The notes: generated from the letters alone by a model not told the origin. Counted from the first letter of the stretch, positions 26,645-36,809 are shown. The stretch is 64,000 nucleotides of DNA from an uncultured Planctomycetota bacterium (GCA_900696525.1 CAADGL010000015.1:1-64000), one strand, 5' to 3'. Translations and numbers: made by a program.

Positions 26645-26650
26645 CTAGAA
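26645..26650 (+). promoter_or_regulatory. Candidate extended -10 for the ODP-like gene
   Basis: TGCTAGAAT (26642-26650) matches an extended -10, about 44 bases before ATG 26694. No clear -35. Confidence 0.4.
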
Positions 26651-26693
26651 TCTCACCGGCCACTTGGCGAAGGGCCACCTGAAGGGAGCCGGC

Positions 26694-27434
26694 ATGGCCT
26701 TGATCACCGAGATCTCTCCGAAGGTCCATCGCATCAGCATCCTGTGGCCCGACATCAACTTGCAGTTCAACCACTTTCTCGTGAAGGATGACGAGCCCCT
26801 GCTCTACCACACCGGCATGCGCCGCATGTTCCCGGAGGTGCTCGACGCCGTCCAGCGCATCATCGACCCGGCGAAACTCCGCTGGATCGGCTTCAGCCAC
26901 TTCGAGGTCGACGAGTGCGGCTCGCTCAACGAATGGCTCAAGGCCGCGCCGCAGGCCCAGGCCGTCTCCGGCGTGGTCGGCTCGCTCGTCAACCTCGCTG
27001 ACTTCGCCGACCGCCCTCCGCGAGCGCTCAACGCCGATGAGACCTTCTGCACCGGGCAGTTCCGGTTCCGCTATCGTCCGACGCCTCACCTGCCGCACGG
27101 CTGGGATGCCGGAGTGCTCTTCGAGGAGACGCAGCGCGTGCTCTTCTGCTCCGACCTGTTTCATCACAACGGCGACGTCGAGCCGCTGACCGAGTCCGAC
27201 ATCCTCGGGCGCGTTCGGTCGGCGATTGTCGAATACCAGGCGGGGCCGCTCATGGACTACATGCCCTACACGCCAAACACGCGCCCGCTCCTGCACGGGC
27301 TGGCCTCGCTCAACCCGCGCACCCTGGCGACGATGCACGGCAGCTCATTCACCGGCGACGGCGCCCGGGCGCTGATCGACCTCGACGTGGTGATGCAGGA
27401 GACGCTCGGCGTGCCGTCTCGCCGCCCCAGGTGA
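26694..27434 (+). CDS. ODP-type metallo-beta-lactamase-fold protein
   Basis: A 246-residue cytoplasmic protein with the fold of the diiron oxygen-binding domain of flavodiiron proteins. The metal-site motif reads [15 protein letters not shown], as in HxExDH..S. Later residues are [25 protein letters not shown] (an Asp ligand position) and TMHGSSF (a final His). There is no flavodoxin domain, so it is a stand-alone ODP protein; such proteins can act as oxygen sensors or reductases. Start ATG 26694 follows GGGAG. The His before the Glu is present (H-F-E), but the next His is replaced by Glu-Cys, so metal binding may differ. Confidence 0.75.
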   Translation: MALITEISPKVHRISILWPDINLQFNHFLVKDDEPLLYHTGMRRMFPEVLDAVQRIIDPAKLRWIGFSHFEVDECGSLNEWLKAAPQAQAVSGVVGSLVNLADFADRPPRALNADETFCTGQFRFRYRPTPHLPHGWDAGVLFEETQRVLFCSDLFHHNGDVEPLTESDILGRVRSAIVEYQAGPLMDYMPYTPNTRPLLHGLASLNPRTLATMHGSSFTGDGARALIDLDVVMQETLGVPSRRPR

Positions 27435-27592
27435 AGGACCGTCCACCGGCGTGCTCAGGACTCGCGCCAACCAGACCTGGCCCACGGCACGTCGAGCTTC
27501 GCCTCGAGCCGCGCCGGGAATCGCAGGTCCGAATCAGGTCGCGACCGCTTCTTCCGAACGCGGCTCTGATGGCGTTCCGGGAGACACGCGAG

Positions 27593-27702
27593 GCGATCCC
27601 AGAATCCCGCTACTGATACAGGAAGAGCGGATGCACATGCGACCGGACGGAGACGGCAGGCGCCCTGTCGCAACCGCTTCCTTACGGGCGCGGCTCGGAT
27701 CG
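27593..27702 (+). repeat. Dispersed intergenic repeat, long copy
   Basis: The 34-bp core (27669-27702) reads CGCAACCGCTTCC then TTACGGGCGCGGCTCGG. The ~75 bp before it also match the copy at 58727-58835 (for example agaagagcgga, then cggaaacgg-like segments), so the full unit is about 110 bp. It sits in the gap between the ODP-like gene and paaA, which holds no other feature. Confidence 0.75.
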
Positions 27703-27725
27703 CGTTATGGGATAGCCTCCCCGTC

Positions 27726-28772
27726 TCAGTTCCGCCCCGGCGGCAGGCCCGCGCGCTGCCCCAGCACCGCCCGGCGAACCCACTCCCCCTGCTCGTAGCT
27801 GAACCGCCGCAGGCCCACGCGCTGCTTGTTCAGCGGGCCGTTTCCGCGGATGACCTGGTAGAACTCGTCCCAATCTGGCTGGCTGAACTCCCAGTGCTTC
27901 GTCTGCTCGTTGTAGCGCAGCTTCTCGTCCTTCACCCAGACCGGCGAGCCGTCGGGATTGCGGATGACCCTGTGCTGCGCGTCGCGTCTGCACGTCTTCA
28001 CCACCAGCCCCAGGTCCAGCGCCGCCGGCGCGAAGCGGTCCACGAACGCCTGCCGCAACTCGTCGTTCGTCGCCGTCTTGATCCGCCACTTCATGAACGG
28101 CCCGGTCTTGACGCTCTCCTTGTCCGGCGGGCCAAAGAACATGAGGCAGGGGTTCCACCAGCGGTCGAAGGCCTCCTGCATCATCTGGCGTTGCCGCGGC
28201 GTGCCGCTCATGAGCGTGAGCACGCTGTCCTCGCCGACCTTGAAATGAAACGCCTCCTCCATGTTGATGCGGCGCATGGTGCGGACGTAAGGGCCGTAGC
28301 TGCCGTCGGCGAGCGTCTTCTGGTTCATGATGGCGGCGCCGTCGACGAGCCACTGGATGGCGGCGACGTCGGCCCAGGTCGGCGCGGGATAGTTGAAGAC
28401 GTTGTGGTACTTGGTCTTGCCGGTGACCAGGTCGCGCAGCATCGCGTCGCGTGGTTTGCCCAGGTCCTGCGACACGCGGTAGAGCATCTGCCCGTGTCCG
28501 ACCTCGTCCTGCACCTTGGCGATCAGCGAGAGCTTGCGCTTGAGCGACGGGGCGCGCGTGATCCACTCGCCTTCGGGCAGGGCGCCGACGATCTCGCTGT
28601 TGGCGTGGTGCTCGGCCATGCGCAGCATGCCGATGCGGTAGTTGTGCGGCATCCAGTCATCCGCCTCGATCAGTTCGCCGCGGTCGATCCGGGCCTGGAA
28701 CTCGGCCAGCCGCTCCGGGTCTTCCTGGGCTTCCCAATCCAGCTTGATGTTGTCGCCGGCGCTCACACTCAT
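27726..28772 (-). CDS. paaA: 1,2-phenylacetyl-CoA epoxidase subunit PaaA-like
   Basis: A ferritin-fold diiron protein of 348 residues matching the catalytic A subunit of the phenylacetyl-CoA epoxidase. Landmarks are [34 protein letters not shown] with an ExxH iron site, [17 protein letters not shown] with the second ExxxH site, and FGPPDKES. Both metal-ligand motifs are present. PaaA normally needs PaaC as a structural partner and the PaaE reductase, encoded together. None is in this window, which makes the gene an orphan here. Start ATG 28772 follows AAGGGAG. Confidence 0.88.
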   Translation of the reverse strand: MSVSAGDNIKLDWEAQEDPERLAEFQARIDRGELIEADDWMPHNYRIGMLRMAEHHANSEIVGALPEGEWITRAPSLKRKLSLIAKVQDEVGHGQMLYRVSQDLGKPRDAMLRDLVTGKTKYHNVFNYPAPTWADVAAIQWLVDGAAIMNQKTLADGSYGPYVRTMRRINMEEAFHFKVGEDSVLTLMSGTPRQRQMMQEAFDRWWNPCLMFFGPPDKESVKTGPFMKWRIKTATNDELRQAFVDRFAPAALDLGLVVKTCRRDAQHRVIRNPDGSPVWVKDEKLRYNEQTKHWEFSQPDWDEFYQVIRGNGPLNKQRVGLRRFSYEQGEWVRRAVLGQRAGLPPGRN

Positions 28773-29128
28773 GGCGGCTCCCTTATGGCGTAACGACCTC
28801 GTGCCATCATGGCTCTACGATTAGCGGCCTCTCCGCGGGCTGGTCCTGCCCGGCAGCGCTCCGTTGGCCGGCTCGATCTTCACTACTTCGGCTGTCACGC
28901 CTAGTTTAGCACGCGCATTCCCGCTTGTGCAGCCACAAGCGCGTCCAGGACCACAACCGCCGCCTGACGCACCGCTTGCGTCCGCGGGCCTCCACGTGAC
29001 TGTCGCGTGGCCCGTGAGCGGGGCCGGGCTGGCGGCAGCCCGGCTCTGCCGGCTCCTGCTCGATCCGAGCCGCGCCCACGAGAGGCTCCTGCTCGATCCG
29101 AGCCGCATCCTCCCGCGCCCTGGCGGCG
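28773..29128. other. Intergenic region with repeat fragments
   Basis: About 355 bp without a credible gene. It holds two copies of a 23-bp unit (29051-29073 and 29084-29106) related to the dispersed repeat. Nothing else stands out. Confidence 0.6.
29051..29106. repeat. Two-copy 23-bp repeat related to the dispersed repeat
   Basis: ggctcctgctcgatccgagc, followed by cgc, occurs at 29051-29073 and 29084-29106 (33-bp period). The part cgatccgagccgc equals the end of the dispersed 34-bp element. Confidence 0.85.
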
Positions 29129-31174
29129 CTATTCCTCTTCCTCGGCGCCGGGCTTGTGAGCGGCGACGATCTGCTGCTGCACGTTCGGCGGCACGACGTC
29201 GTAGTGGCTCAGCTCCATCACGAAGCTACCCTGGCCGCCGGTGACGCTCTTGAGCTGCGAGCCGTAGCCGGCGACCTCGGCGAGGGGGATGGTGGCGCGG
29301 ACGATGACCTGCCCGCCGGGGAGCATGTCCTGGCCGGTGATCTGGCCGCGTTTGCCGGAGAGATCGCGGGTGATGTCGCCGACGTTGGCGGCGGGGGCGG
29401 TGACCTCGATCGTCACGATCGGCTCGAGCAGGATGGGCTTGCACTGGACGAAGGCCTTCTTGAAGACCTGCCGGCCGGCGATCTGAAAGGCGATGTCCTT
29501 GCTGTCGACCGGGTGCGTCTTGCCATCGACCAGGGACACCTTGACGTCGACGACCGGGTAGCCGGCGATGACGCCCTTCTTCATCTGGTCGCGAATGCCC
29601 TTATCCACGCTCGGACGGAAGGACAGGTCGATGACCCCGCCGAAGATCTTGTCAACGAACTCGTAGCCCGCGCCGCGCTCGTTGGGCTCCAGGTCGATGA
29701 AGACGCGCGCGAACTGCCCCGCGCCCCCCGTCTGCTTCTTGTGGGTGTACTCGACGTACTTGGCGCTGCCGGCGATCGTCTCGCGATAGGGGATCTTCGG
29801 CGGCTTGGTGTCGACTTCGAGCTTGAAGTAGCGCTTCATCTTGCTGCGCACGACGGTCAGGTGCTGGTCGCCGAGACCCTGGATCACCAGCTCGCCGGTC
29901 TCGGCGTCGCGGTTGTAGACGAAGCAGGGGTCCTCCTCGGCGAAGCGGTGCAGCGCCGCGCCGATCTTCTCGATGTCGCCGCGCGACTTGGGCTCGAGCG
30001 CCAGCGCCGCCATCGGCGTCGGGAATCGCGGCATCGCGATCGTGCCCTCGTCGGCCCTGTCGAACACCACCGAGCCGATCTTCAGGTCGAGCTTGGCGAG
30101 CGCGACCAGGTCGCCCGCCCCGGCCTGCGGTATCTCGTCGTGCTGGGCGCCGTTGAGCTTGAAGATGTGGCCCGGACGCTGTCCCTTGCGATCGCCGGAG
30201 ACGAAAACCTGCCCGTCGGACTTGAGCACGCCGCTGTGCACGCGCACCACCGAGTACTTGATGTTGCTCTTGGGGTCGCTGGTCACCTTCACGACCTGGC
30301 CGATGAACTCCCCCCCGGCGCCGGGGTCGATCGGCCGCTCCTTTGCGGCGTCACCCGCGCCCGAGACGAGGATGCGGCGTTTTCCCAGGTCCGGCGCGGG
30401 GGCGAAGACCTCGATCTCGTCCAGAAGCTCCGTGACGCCCACGCCGCCGACGGCGTTGACGAACATCACGGGGATAAGATGGCCGCTGGCGACGGCGCGC
30501 TCGATCGCCGGCTCGAGCTGCTCGCGCGGCAGCTTGCCGCCGCCCATGTACGTTTCCATCAGGCTCTCGTCGGTTTCGACGATGCAGTCGATCAGCTCGG
30601 TGTGGCAACGGGCGACGTCGAGGATGTCGCTGGCGCCCTCCTCCGCCGCCAGCACGTCGATGATCCGCTTCCCGCGGTCTGCCGGCAGGTTGATCGGGTG
30701 CACGCTGGGGCCGAAAGTCTCGCGCAGGGTCTCGACGATGCCCTCGAGCTCCACGCCCTCGGCGTCGATGCGCGTCACGACGATCATGCGCGCCAGTCCA
30801 TAGTCGCGCGCCAGTCCCGCCATGCGCCGCGTGTTGACGCCGATGCCCGCGTTGGCGCCGACGACGATCAGCGCCGTCTCGACGCCCGCGAGCGCCGCGA
30901 TCGCCTGGCCGGCGTAGTCAGGCATGCCGGGCGTGTCGATGAAGTTAAGCCTCTTGCCGGCGTGCTCGATGTGAAAGACGGAGGACTCGACACTGTGCTT
31001 GCGCTCCTTCGACTCCTCGTCGTAGTCGAGCATGCTGGTCCCGTCCGTGACGCTTCCCAGCCGCCCGGTCACGCCCGCCTTGTACAAGAGCGCCTCGGCG
31101 AGCGTGGTCTTTCCGGCGCCGGAGTGGCCTACGATCGCGACGTTGCGGAAGTCACCGACGGGTCTGTCAGGCAT
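29129..31174 (-). CDS. Elongation factor G-like translational GTPase
   Basis: A 681-residue protein with the EF-G domain order: GTPase, domain II, III, IV, V. The P-loop reads GHSGAGKTTL, G3 is DTPGMPDY, and the G4 segment reads VTRID where EF-G has NKxD. Domain IV/V features such as KFxGV-like FGGVIDLS and a C-terminal YGSQLKSVTGGQGSF are present. The GHSGAGKT P-loop and altered G4 mark it as the EF-G-like subgroup rather than the main FusA. Its role is unknown. ATG 31174 follows GGAGG by seven bases, so this start is firm. A strong promoter precedes it. Confidence 0.9.
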   Translation of the reverse strand: MPDRPVGDFRNVAIVGHSGAGKTTLAEALLYKAGVTGRLGSVTDGTSMLDYDEESKERKHSVESSVFHIEHAGKRLNFIDTPGMPDYAGQAIAALAGVETALIVVGANAGIGVNTRRMAGLARDYGLARMIVVTRIDAEGVELEGIVETLRETFGPSVHPINLPADRGKRIIDVLAAEEGASDILDVARCHTELIDCIVETDESLMETYMGGGKLPREQLEPAIERAVASGHLIPVMFVNAVGGVGVTELLDEIEVFAPAPDLGKRRILVSGAGDAAKERPIDPGAGGEFIGQVVKVTSDPKSNIKYSVVRVHSGVLKSDGQVFVSGDRKGQRPGHIFKLNGAQHDEIPQAGAGDLVALAKLDLKIGSVVFDRADEGTIAMPRFPTPMAALALEPKSRGDIEKIGAALHRFAEEDPCFVYNRDAETGELVIQGLGDQHLTVVRSKMKRYFKLEVDTKPPKIPYRETIAGSAKYVEYTHKKQTGGAGQFARVFIDLEPNERGAGYEFVDKIFGGVIDLSFRPSVDKGIRDQMKKGVIAGYPVVDVKVSLVDGKTHPVDSKDIAFQIAGRQVFKKAFVQCKPILLEPIVTIEVTAPAANVGDITRDLSGKRGQITGQDMLPGGQVIVRATIPLAEVAGYGSQLKSVTGGQGSFVMELSHYDVVPPNVQQQIVAAHKPGAEEEE

Positions 31175-31227
31175 CTTGCGCCTCCAAAGACGTACGGGTC
31201 GCGCCACGAAAAGGCGACAAAACGGGC

Positions 31228-31255
31228 ATTATACGCCCGACACGTCAGGTGCCAA
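31228..31255 (-). promoter_or_regulatory. Strong sigma-70-type promoter of the EF-G-like gene
   Basis: On the minus strand TTGGCA (31255-31250) and a perfect TATAAT (31233-31228) are separated by 16 bases. The start codon is about 54 bases further on. It is the best promoter match seen in the window. Confidence 0.7.
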
Positions 31256-31291
31256 GCGCGGCCGTGCGTCCGCCCCCCCGGCGTCCTGGCG

Positions 31292-32608
31292 CTACAGCAG
31301 CGTGCCGCGCAGGATCAGGCTCGCGACCTCGAAGTAGATCACGATGCCGGTTACGTCCACCAGCGTGGCGACGAAGGGCGCCGAACTGGTCGCAGGGTCG
31401 AAGCCCACCCGTCTCAGCACGAACGGCAGCATGCTGCCCGCCAGCGTCCCGAACAGCACGACGCCGATGAGACTGAGCCAGACGGTCGCGGCCACCAGCA
31501 GATAGTGCGGCCCGTAGTCGTAGAAGCCGGCGTGCTGCCACGTCATCACGCGGAGAAACCCGATCGCGCCCAGCCAGGCGCCGAGCGTCAGTCCCGACCG
31601 CAGCTCGCGCCCGAGCACGCGCAGCCAATCGCGCAGCCGCAGCTCGCGCAGCGCCAGCGAACGCACGATCAGCGTCGCCGCCTGTGAGCCCGAGTTGCCG
31701 CCGCTGCTGATGATCAGCGGCACGAACATCGCCAGCACGACCGCCTTTTCGATCTCGTGCTCGAAGTGTCCCATGGCCGTCGCCGTGAGCATCTCGCCGA
31801 TGAACAGGGCCGAGAGCCACCCGCCGCGCTTCTTGATCATCGCCCGGAAACCGACTTCCAGGTACGGCGCACCGAGCGCCTCCATGGCGCCAAGCTTCTG
31901 GATGTCCTCCGTCGCCTCCTCGCGAACGACGTCAACGATGTCGTCCACCGACACGATGCCCTTCATCCGCCCCTCGGCGTCCACGACCGGAAGGGCCATC
32001 AGGTTGTGCTCGGCGAACAGGTGACTGACCTGCTCCTGGTCCATGTCCTCCGGCACCGACAGCGGGTCGGCGGTCATCACGTCACGCACAACCTTCGTCG
32101 GTGCCGCCGTCATCAGCTCCCGCAGCGAAACCACGCCCAGCAGCTTCTGCCCCGCGTCGAGAACGTACGCGTAGTAGATGCTCTCCACGTGCTCGCGCGT
32201 CTGCCGCCTCAGGTACAGGATCGCCGCGTCCACGCTCATGTCCGGCCGGAGCCGCGCGAAACGCGGGTTCATCAGCCCGCCCGCCGCGTCCTCCGCGTAG
32301 GCCAGCAGCGCCACCACCTCCCGCCGCGTCTGGTCGTCCAGTTGCTCCAGCAGCCCCGCGCGCGCCTCGCTTTCGACTTCCTGCACCAGGTCCGCCGCGT
32401 CGTCCGGCGGCAACAGCCGTATCCAGGCCCGGCGTTCGGCGGGCTGAAAGGCCATCAGCAGTTCGGCCTGCTGATGGCTGTCGAGGCGCAGAAACAGCTC
32501 TTCGGCATCGACGCGCGACAGGAGCGCGGAGCCTTCGAGCCGCTCTTCCAGGCTGAGCACGGGCCAGGCCTCGGCCAGCTCCTCATGCGAGATCGCGCTC
32601 GGCGTCAT
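31292..32608 (-). CDS. mgtE: Magnesium transporter MgtE
   Basis: A 438-residue Mg2+ channel. It has an N domain of helical repeats (residues ~20-130, with LPPDDAADLVQEV). Two CBS domains follow at ~135-255, with MTADPLSVPEDMDQEQVSHL and LMALPVVDAEGRMKGIVSVD. A five-helix pore domain completes it (MFVPLIISSGGNSGSQAATL, the family's PLIxxxGGNxGxQ signature). All Mg-sensing parts seem present. ATG 32608. No magnesium riboswitch was recognised upstream. Confidence 0.95.
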   Translation of the reverse strand: MTPSAISHEELAEAWPVLSLEERLEGSALLSRVDAEELFLRLDSHQQAELLMAFQPAERRAWIRLLPPDDAADLVQEVESEARAGLLEQLDDQTRREVVALLAYAEDAAGGLMNPRFARLRPDMSVDAAILYLRRQTREHVESIYYAYVLDAGQKLLGVVSLRELMTAAPTKVVRDVMTADPLSVPEDMDQEQVSHLFAEHNLMALPVVDAEGRMKGIVSVDDIVDVVREEATEDIQKLGAMEALGAPYLEVGFRAMIKKRGGWLSALFIGEMLTATAMGHFEHEIEKAVVLAMFVPLIISSGGNSGSQAATLIVRSLALRELRLRDWLRVLGRELRSGLTLGAWLGAIGFLRVMTWQHAGFYDYGPHYLLVAATVWLSLIGVVLFGTLAGSMLPFVLRRVGFDPATSSAPFVATLVDVTGIVIYFEVASLILRGTLL

Positions 32609-32892
32609 CGAGAACCTCCACGCGTGCTATCCGTGCGCAGGCGCCCTGCCCGGCACATGCGCTTCCGCCCGTCAGAGTGGCTGCTCCACCCGCGGCGCAA
32701 GACGAGAACCGGCCCCGCGGGCGAGCCATATTACAGTCGCGTCACGCGAGGGTGTACCGGCGCCGATCTTCGATCCTCGGCGCGCCCGGTCCGGGAGCGC
32801 GGGAAGGTCCACAGTGCAAGCGCGACACGCGACGCCACGGCCTGAGCCGCTGCGCGCCAAAATGAGCGTGGTCCGCCGTGATGATGACGTGA

Positions 32893-34059
32893 TTATTCGG
32901 GCTGATAGAACCGGCGCAGGGCGTCGACGACCGCCTCCTGCTGCGCGTCGGTCAGCTCGGGATAGAGCGGCAGCGCCACGACCTGCCGCGCGGCCTCCTC
33001 CGACATCGGAAAATCGCCCGGCTTGTGCCCGAGGTACCCGAAGCACTGTTGCAGGTGCAGCGGCAGCGGGTAGTACACCATCGCCCCAATGCCGCGCGCC
33101 CTCAGATGCGCCACCAGCTCGTCACGACGCTGCGCCCGGCACACGTACTGGTGATACACGTGCCGTCCGCGCACCTCCGGCGGCGGCCGCAGGAACTCGG
33201 GCGACAGGCCCGACGATTCGAGCAGCGCGGTGTAGCGGCGCGCCCGCTCGCGCCGGGCCTCGGTCCAGGCCTCCAGCCGGCGCAGCCGGATCGCCAGGAT
33301 CGCCGCCTGGAGCGCGTCGATGCGGAAGTTGCCGCCGACCTGCTCGTGATAGTACGTGTGTCCGCTGCCGTGGACGCGCAGCTTGCGGCAGCGCTCAAGA
33401 AGCGCGTCGTCGTCCGTCAGCAGCGCGCCCGCGTCGCCGAGCGCCCCCAGGTTCTTCGTCGGATAGAAGCTCAGCGCACCGCTCAGGCCGTACGCGCCGG
33501 CGGAACGCCGGTCAGCGGGCGTCAGCCGGGCGCCGATCGCCTGGGCCGCGTCCTCCACGATCGGCACGCCGCGGCGCTGGGCCAGGTCGCCAAGCGCGGC
33601 AACGTCGGCGAGCTGGCCGTAGAGGTGAACGGGCATGATCGCGCGGGTCTTTGAGGAGATCAGCCGCTCGACCTGGGCAACGTCGATGTTGAAGGTGCGC
33701 GGCTCGACGTCGCAGAACACCGGCCGGGCGCCGAGGCGCGCGACGACGCCGGCGGAGGCGAAGAACGTGAACGCCGGCACGATGACTTCATCGCCGGGGC
33801 CGACCCCGAGTCCCATGAGCGCGAGCAGCAGGGCGTCGGTGCCGGAGGATACGCCGAGCGCGTGCCGCGCGCCGCAATACTCCGCGAGGGCTTTCTCGAA
33901 CGCCTCGACCTTCGGCCCGAGCACGTAATGGCCCGAGTCGCAGACGGCGGTCAACTCGGCCAGCAGCTCGGCCCGCTGGGCGGCGAAGCTGGCCGCGAGG
34001 TTCAGCGGCGGCACGCTGGGCGCCGCCTGCGCCGCGGGAGTCACGCCGGTCGTGGTCAC
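32893..34059 (-). CDS. DegT/DnrJ/EryC1/StrS-family sugar aminotransferase
   Basis: A 388-residue PLP enzyme that aminates keto-sugars for surface glycans or antibiotics. Landmarks are SSGTDALLLALMGLGVGPGD, EVIVPAFTF, VEDAAQAIGA (with the PLP-ring Asp) and the Schiff-base lysine in FYPTKNLGALGDAGAL. The start is GTG 34059, five bases after GGAGG; a GTG two codons upstream is too close to that site. The sugar substrate cannot be told from the sequence. TACAAT lies 45 bases upstream as a possible -10. Confidence 0.92.
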   Translation of the reverse strand: MTTTGVTPAAQAAPSVPPLNLAASFAAQRAELLAELTAVCDSGHYVLGPKVEAFEKALAEYCGARHALGVSSGTDALLLALMGLGVGPGDEVIVPAFTFFASAGVVARLGARPVFCDVEPRTFNIDVAQVERLISSKTRAIMPVHLYGQLADVAALGDLAQRRGVPIVEDAAQAIGARLTPADRRSAGAYGLSGALSFYPTKNLGALGDAGALLTDDDALLERCRKLRVHGSGHTYYHEQVGGNFRIDALQAAILAIRLRRLEAWTEARRERARRYTALLESSGLSPEFLRPPPEVRGRHVYHQYVCRAQRRDELVAHLRARGIGAMVYYPLPLHLQQCFGYLGHKPGDFPMSEEAARQVVALPLYPELTDAQQEAVVDALRRFYQPE

Positions 34060-34268
34060 GCACACCTCCGATCGCGCGATCGCGGCGGGCGACCGCGATG
34101 GGCATTGTATGAGCGGGGACGCGGATACGGCCAGCGGCTGCGCGCCCGGCCATCGGCTACACTTGGGCGTCCCGGGCGCCCGGCGGCTTGTGGCCGGGCG
34201 CTCCGTCAGGGCGGGTCGAGTTCGGGAGGCAGCCGGCCTTGAGGCGCGGGTTGCCGGCAGGAGCGTAC

Positions 34269-35111
34269 ATGCAGCCTGGTCGTGGCGGGCAAGCCGTCGA
34301 TGCGCGGGGCGGCGCGGCTCCGCGGCACGTGGTGAACCCGCGGCACTACCGCTACTACGACCTGGTGATGGCGGTGTTCGTGACGGTGCTGCTGTGCTCG
34401 AACATGATCGGCCCCGGCAAGGTGTGCTACCTGACGCTGCCCGTGGCCCTGCCGCTGATCGGCGCGACGCTCAGCTTCGGGGCCGGCAACCTGTTCTTTC
34501 CGATCAGCTACATCTTCGGCGACGTGCTGACGGAGGTGTACGGCTACGCCCGGGCGCGCAAGGTCATCTGGGCCGGCTTCGGCGCGATGATCTTCTACGT
34601 GCTGATGAGCCAGGTGGTGATCCGCATGCCGCCCGATCCGGCCGTGCCCTTCAACCGCGATATTCAGCCGGCCCTGGAGACGGTCTTCGGGGCCGGGTGG
34701 CGCATCGTGTCCGCGTCGATTCTGGCGTTCTGGGCCGGCGACTTCGTCAATTCGTACGTCCTGGCGAAGATGAAGCTGCTGACCGCCGGGCGCTGGCTGT
34801 GGACCCGCACGATCGGATCGACCATCGCCGGGCAGGGCGTCGACAGCCTGCTGTTCTATCCGCTGGCGTTCGGCAACCCGGCGCCGCTGCTGGCGGCGAT
34901 GGGTCTCGAGGCGCCCGGCTGGATGACGTTCGGCACCTGGCCGCCCGGCACGATGATGAGCGTGGTGCTGTTCAACTGGGTCTTCAAGGTCATGGTCGAG
35001 GTCGTCTTCACGCCCCTGACGTACCTCGTGGTCAACACGCTCAAACGCGTCGAGCGCGAGGACTACTACGATCGCAAGACGAACTTCACGCCCTTCTCGC
35101 TGTCAGACTGA
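34269..35111 (+). CDS. yhhQ: Queuosine precursor transporter (YhhQ family)
   Basis: A 280-residue membrane protein with about six helices, matching the YhhQ/DUF165 family that imports preQ0/preQ1-type deazapurines. Landmarks are LLCSNMIGPGK, FPISYIFGDVLTEVYGYARA, DFVNSYVLAKMK and the last TPLTYLVVNTLKR. The short polar N-terminus (about 30 residues) depends on the ATG 34269 start. It fits with the queF gene at 18038 as a second queuosine-pathway gene. Confidence 0.9.
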   Translation: MQPGRGGQAVDARGGAAPRHVVNPRHYRYYDLVMAVFVTVLLCSNMIGPGKVCYLTLPVALPLIGATLSFGAGNLFFPISYIFGDVLTEVYGYARARKVIWAGFGAMIFYVLMSQVVIRMPPDPAVPFNRDIQPALETVFGAGWRIVSASILAFWAGDFVNSYVLAKMKLLTAGRWLWTRTIGSTIAGQGVDSLLFYPLAFGNPAPLLAAMGLEAPGWMTFGTWPPGTMMSVVLFNWVFKVMVEVVFTPLTYLVVNTLKRVEREDYYDRKTNFTPFSLSD

Positions 35112-35129
35112 GGGGCGGCCACCGCCGCC

Positions 35130-36794
35130 TCACCACTCCGGCGCCCCGTCGTACGAACCGAAGACGTCCTTCATCGCGTTCATCATCTCCCCGACCGTCG
35201 CCAGGGCCTCGCTGGCCTCGATCAGCGCCGGCATGACGTTCCCCCCGGAGCGCGCCGTCTCCTGAAGCGCCGCCAGCGCGCGGCGGTGACGCTCGCGAGC
35301 GGCCGGGTCGGCGGCGCGGCGGGCGCGCATCGCCCGCAGGCGCGCGACCTGCTCGCGCTCGACGCTCTCGTCGATCACCAGCGTCGGGATGCGCTCGTAG
35401 TCGTCATCGACGTACTTGTTCACCCCGACCATCACGCGCTGGCCCGCGTCGAACTCCTGCCCGAAGCGGTGCGAGCTGTCGGCGATGCTGCGGCGGAAGT
35501 AGCCCTGCTCGATGGCCGGGAGCACGCCGCCAAGCTCGTCGACGTGCTCGATGATCTCCCAGGCGCGTTTCTCGACTTCGCTGGTGAGGGCCTCGACGAA
35601 GTAGCTGCCGCCGAGCGGATCGACGGTGCGCGTGACGCCGGTCTCCTCGGCGATGATCTGCTGGGTGCGCAGGGCGACCTTGACGGCCTGCTCGGTGGGC
35701 AGCGCGAGCGTCTCGTCCATGGAGTTGGTGTGCAGGCTCTGCGTGCCGCCGAGCACCGCCGCCAGCGCCTGGTACGCCACGCGGATGACGTTGACGAGCG
35801 GCTGCTGCTCGGTGAGGCTGACGCCGGCGGTCTGGGCGTGGGTGCGCAGCCACCAGCTCCGCTCGCTCTTGGCGCCGAAGCGGTCACGCATGATGCGGGC
35901 CCACATTCGGCGGGCGGCGCGGAACTTGGCGACTTCCTCGAAGAACTCGTTGTGCACGTCCCAGAAGAAGCTGAGCCGCGGGGCGAAGGCGTCCACGTCG
36001 AGCCCGCGCTTGATGGACTCCTGCACGTAGCAGATGCCGTCGGCGAGCGTGAAGGCCAGCTCCTGCACCGCGGTCGCGCCGGCTTCGCGGATGTGGTAGC
36101 CGCTGACGCTGACGGTGTTCCACTGCGGCATGTGCTGCGTGCCGTACTCGATCGTATCGACAACCAGCTTGACGCTCGGCCCGGGCGGAAACACGAACTC
36201 GTTCTGGGCGTGGAACTCCTTGAGAATGTCGTTCTGGAGCGTGCCGCGCAGCTTGCTCAGCGGGACGCCCTGGTCGCGCGCCACGCAGATGTAGAACGCC
36301 AGCAGGATCGCCGCCGGCGCGTTGATCGTCATGCTCGTGCTGACCTGGTCGAGGCGGATGCCGTCGAACAGCACGCGCATGTCCTCGAGCGAGCTGATCG
36401 CCACGCCGCACTTCCCGACTTCGCCCAGGCTGAGCGGGTCGTCGCTGTCGCGGCCCATGAGCGTCGGCAGGTCGAAGGCCGTGCTCAGGCCCGTTTGACC
36501 GTGCTCGAGCAGGTACTTGAAACGCTCGTTGGTCTGCGCGGCGCTGCCGAAGCCCGCGAACTGCCGCATCGTCCAGACCTTCGTGCGGTACATGTCGGCG
36601 TGGATGCCGCGCGTATACGGAAATTGCCCTGGATGGCCGATCTCGTCCAGAAACTCGATGTGGCCGATATCCTCCGGCGTGTAGACCTGCTTGATCGGTA
36701 ACCCGGAGATCGTGGTCGGATCGGTGGACGGCGCGGGATGCTGACGGTCCGCCACCGGGCCGATGCGGTAGTCGGGGGTGATCTTCGGCGTCAT
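35130..36794 (-). CDS. Acyl-CoA mutase large subunit (methylmalonyl/isobutyryl-CoA mutase type)
   Basis: A 554-residue protein covering only the substrate-binding TIM barrel of B12-dependent acyl-CoA mutases. Landmarks are [38 protein letters not shown] [23 protein letters not shown] and [12 protein letters not shown]. The cobalamin-binding domain is absent, so a separate small subunit is needed, and none is in the window. Start ATG 36794 follows GGAGG. The exact acyl substrate is not determined: methylmalonyl-CoA mutase has a characteristic Tyr/Arg pair, and I did not resolve it here. Confidence 0.92.
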   Translation of the reverse strand: MTPKITPDYRIGPVADRQHPAPSTDPTTISGLPIKQVYTPEDIGHIEFLDEIGHPGQFPYTRGIHADMYRTKVWTMRQFAGFGSAAQTNERFKYLLEHGQTGLSTAFDLPTLMGRDSDDPLSLGEVGKCGVAISSLEDMRVLFDGIRLDQVSTSMTINAPAAILLAFYICVARDQGVPLSKLRGTLQNDILKEFHAQNEFVFPPGPSVKLVVDTIEYGTQHMPQWNTVSVSGYHIREAGATAVQELAFTLADGICYVQESIKRGLDVDAFAPRLSFFWDVHNEFFEEVAKFRAARRMWARIMRDRFGAKSERSWWLRTHAQTAGVSLTEQQPLVNVIRVAYQALAAVLGGTQSLHTNSMDETLALPTEQAVKVALRTQQIIAEETGVTRTVDPLGGSYFVEALTSEVEKRAWEIIEHVDELGGVLPAIEQGYFRRSIADSSHRFGQEFDAGQRVMVGVNKYVDDDYERIPTLVIDESVEREQVARLRAMRARRAADPAARERHRRALAALQETARSGGNVMPALIEASEALATVGEMMNAMKDVFGSYDGAPEW

Positions 36795-36809
36795 GCGGTT
36801 CAAAGCCTC

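Larger units (their letters stand above)
26290..26693. other. Intergenic scar with tandem repeat and transposase remnant
   Basis: About 400 bp without an intact gene. It contains a perfect 20-bp tandem repeat (26341-26380), a decayed transposase fragment on the minus strand (26393-26550) and, near the end, an extended -10 element before the gene at 26694. Confidence 0.75.

Noticed and set aside
32609..32892. A magnesium riboswitch before mgtE
   Set aside because: I could not identify the conserved M-box core.
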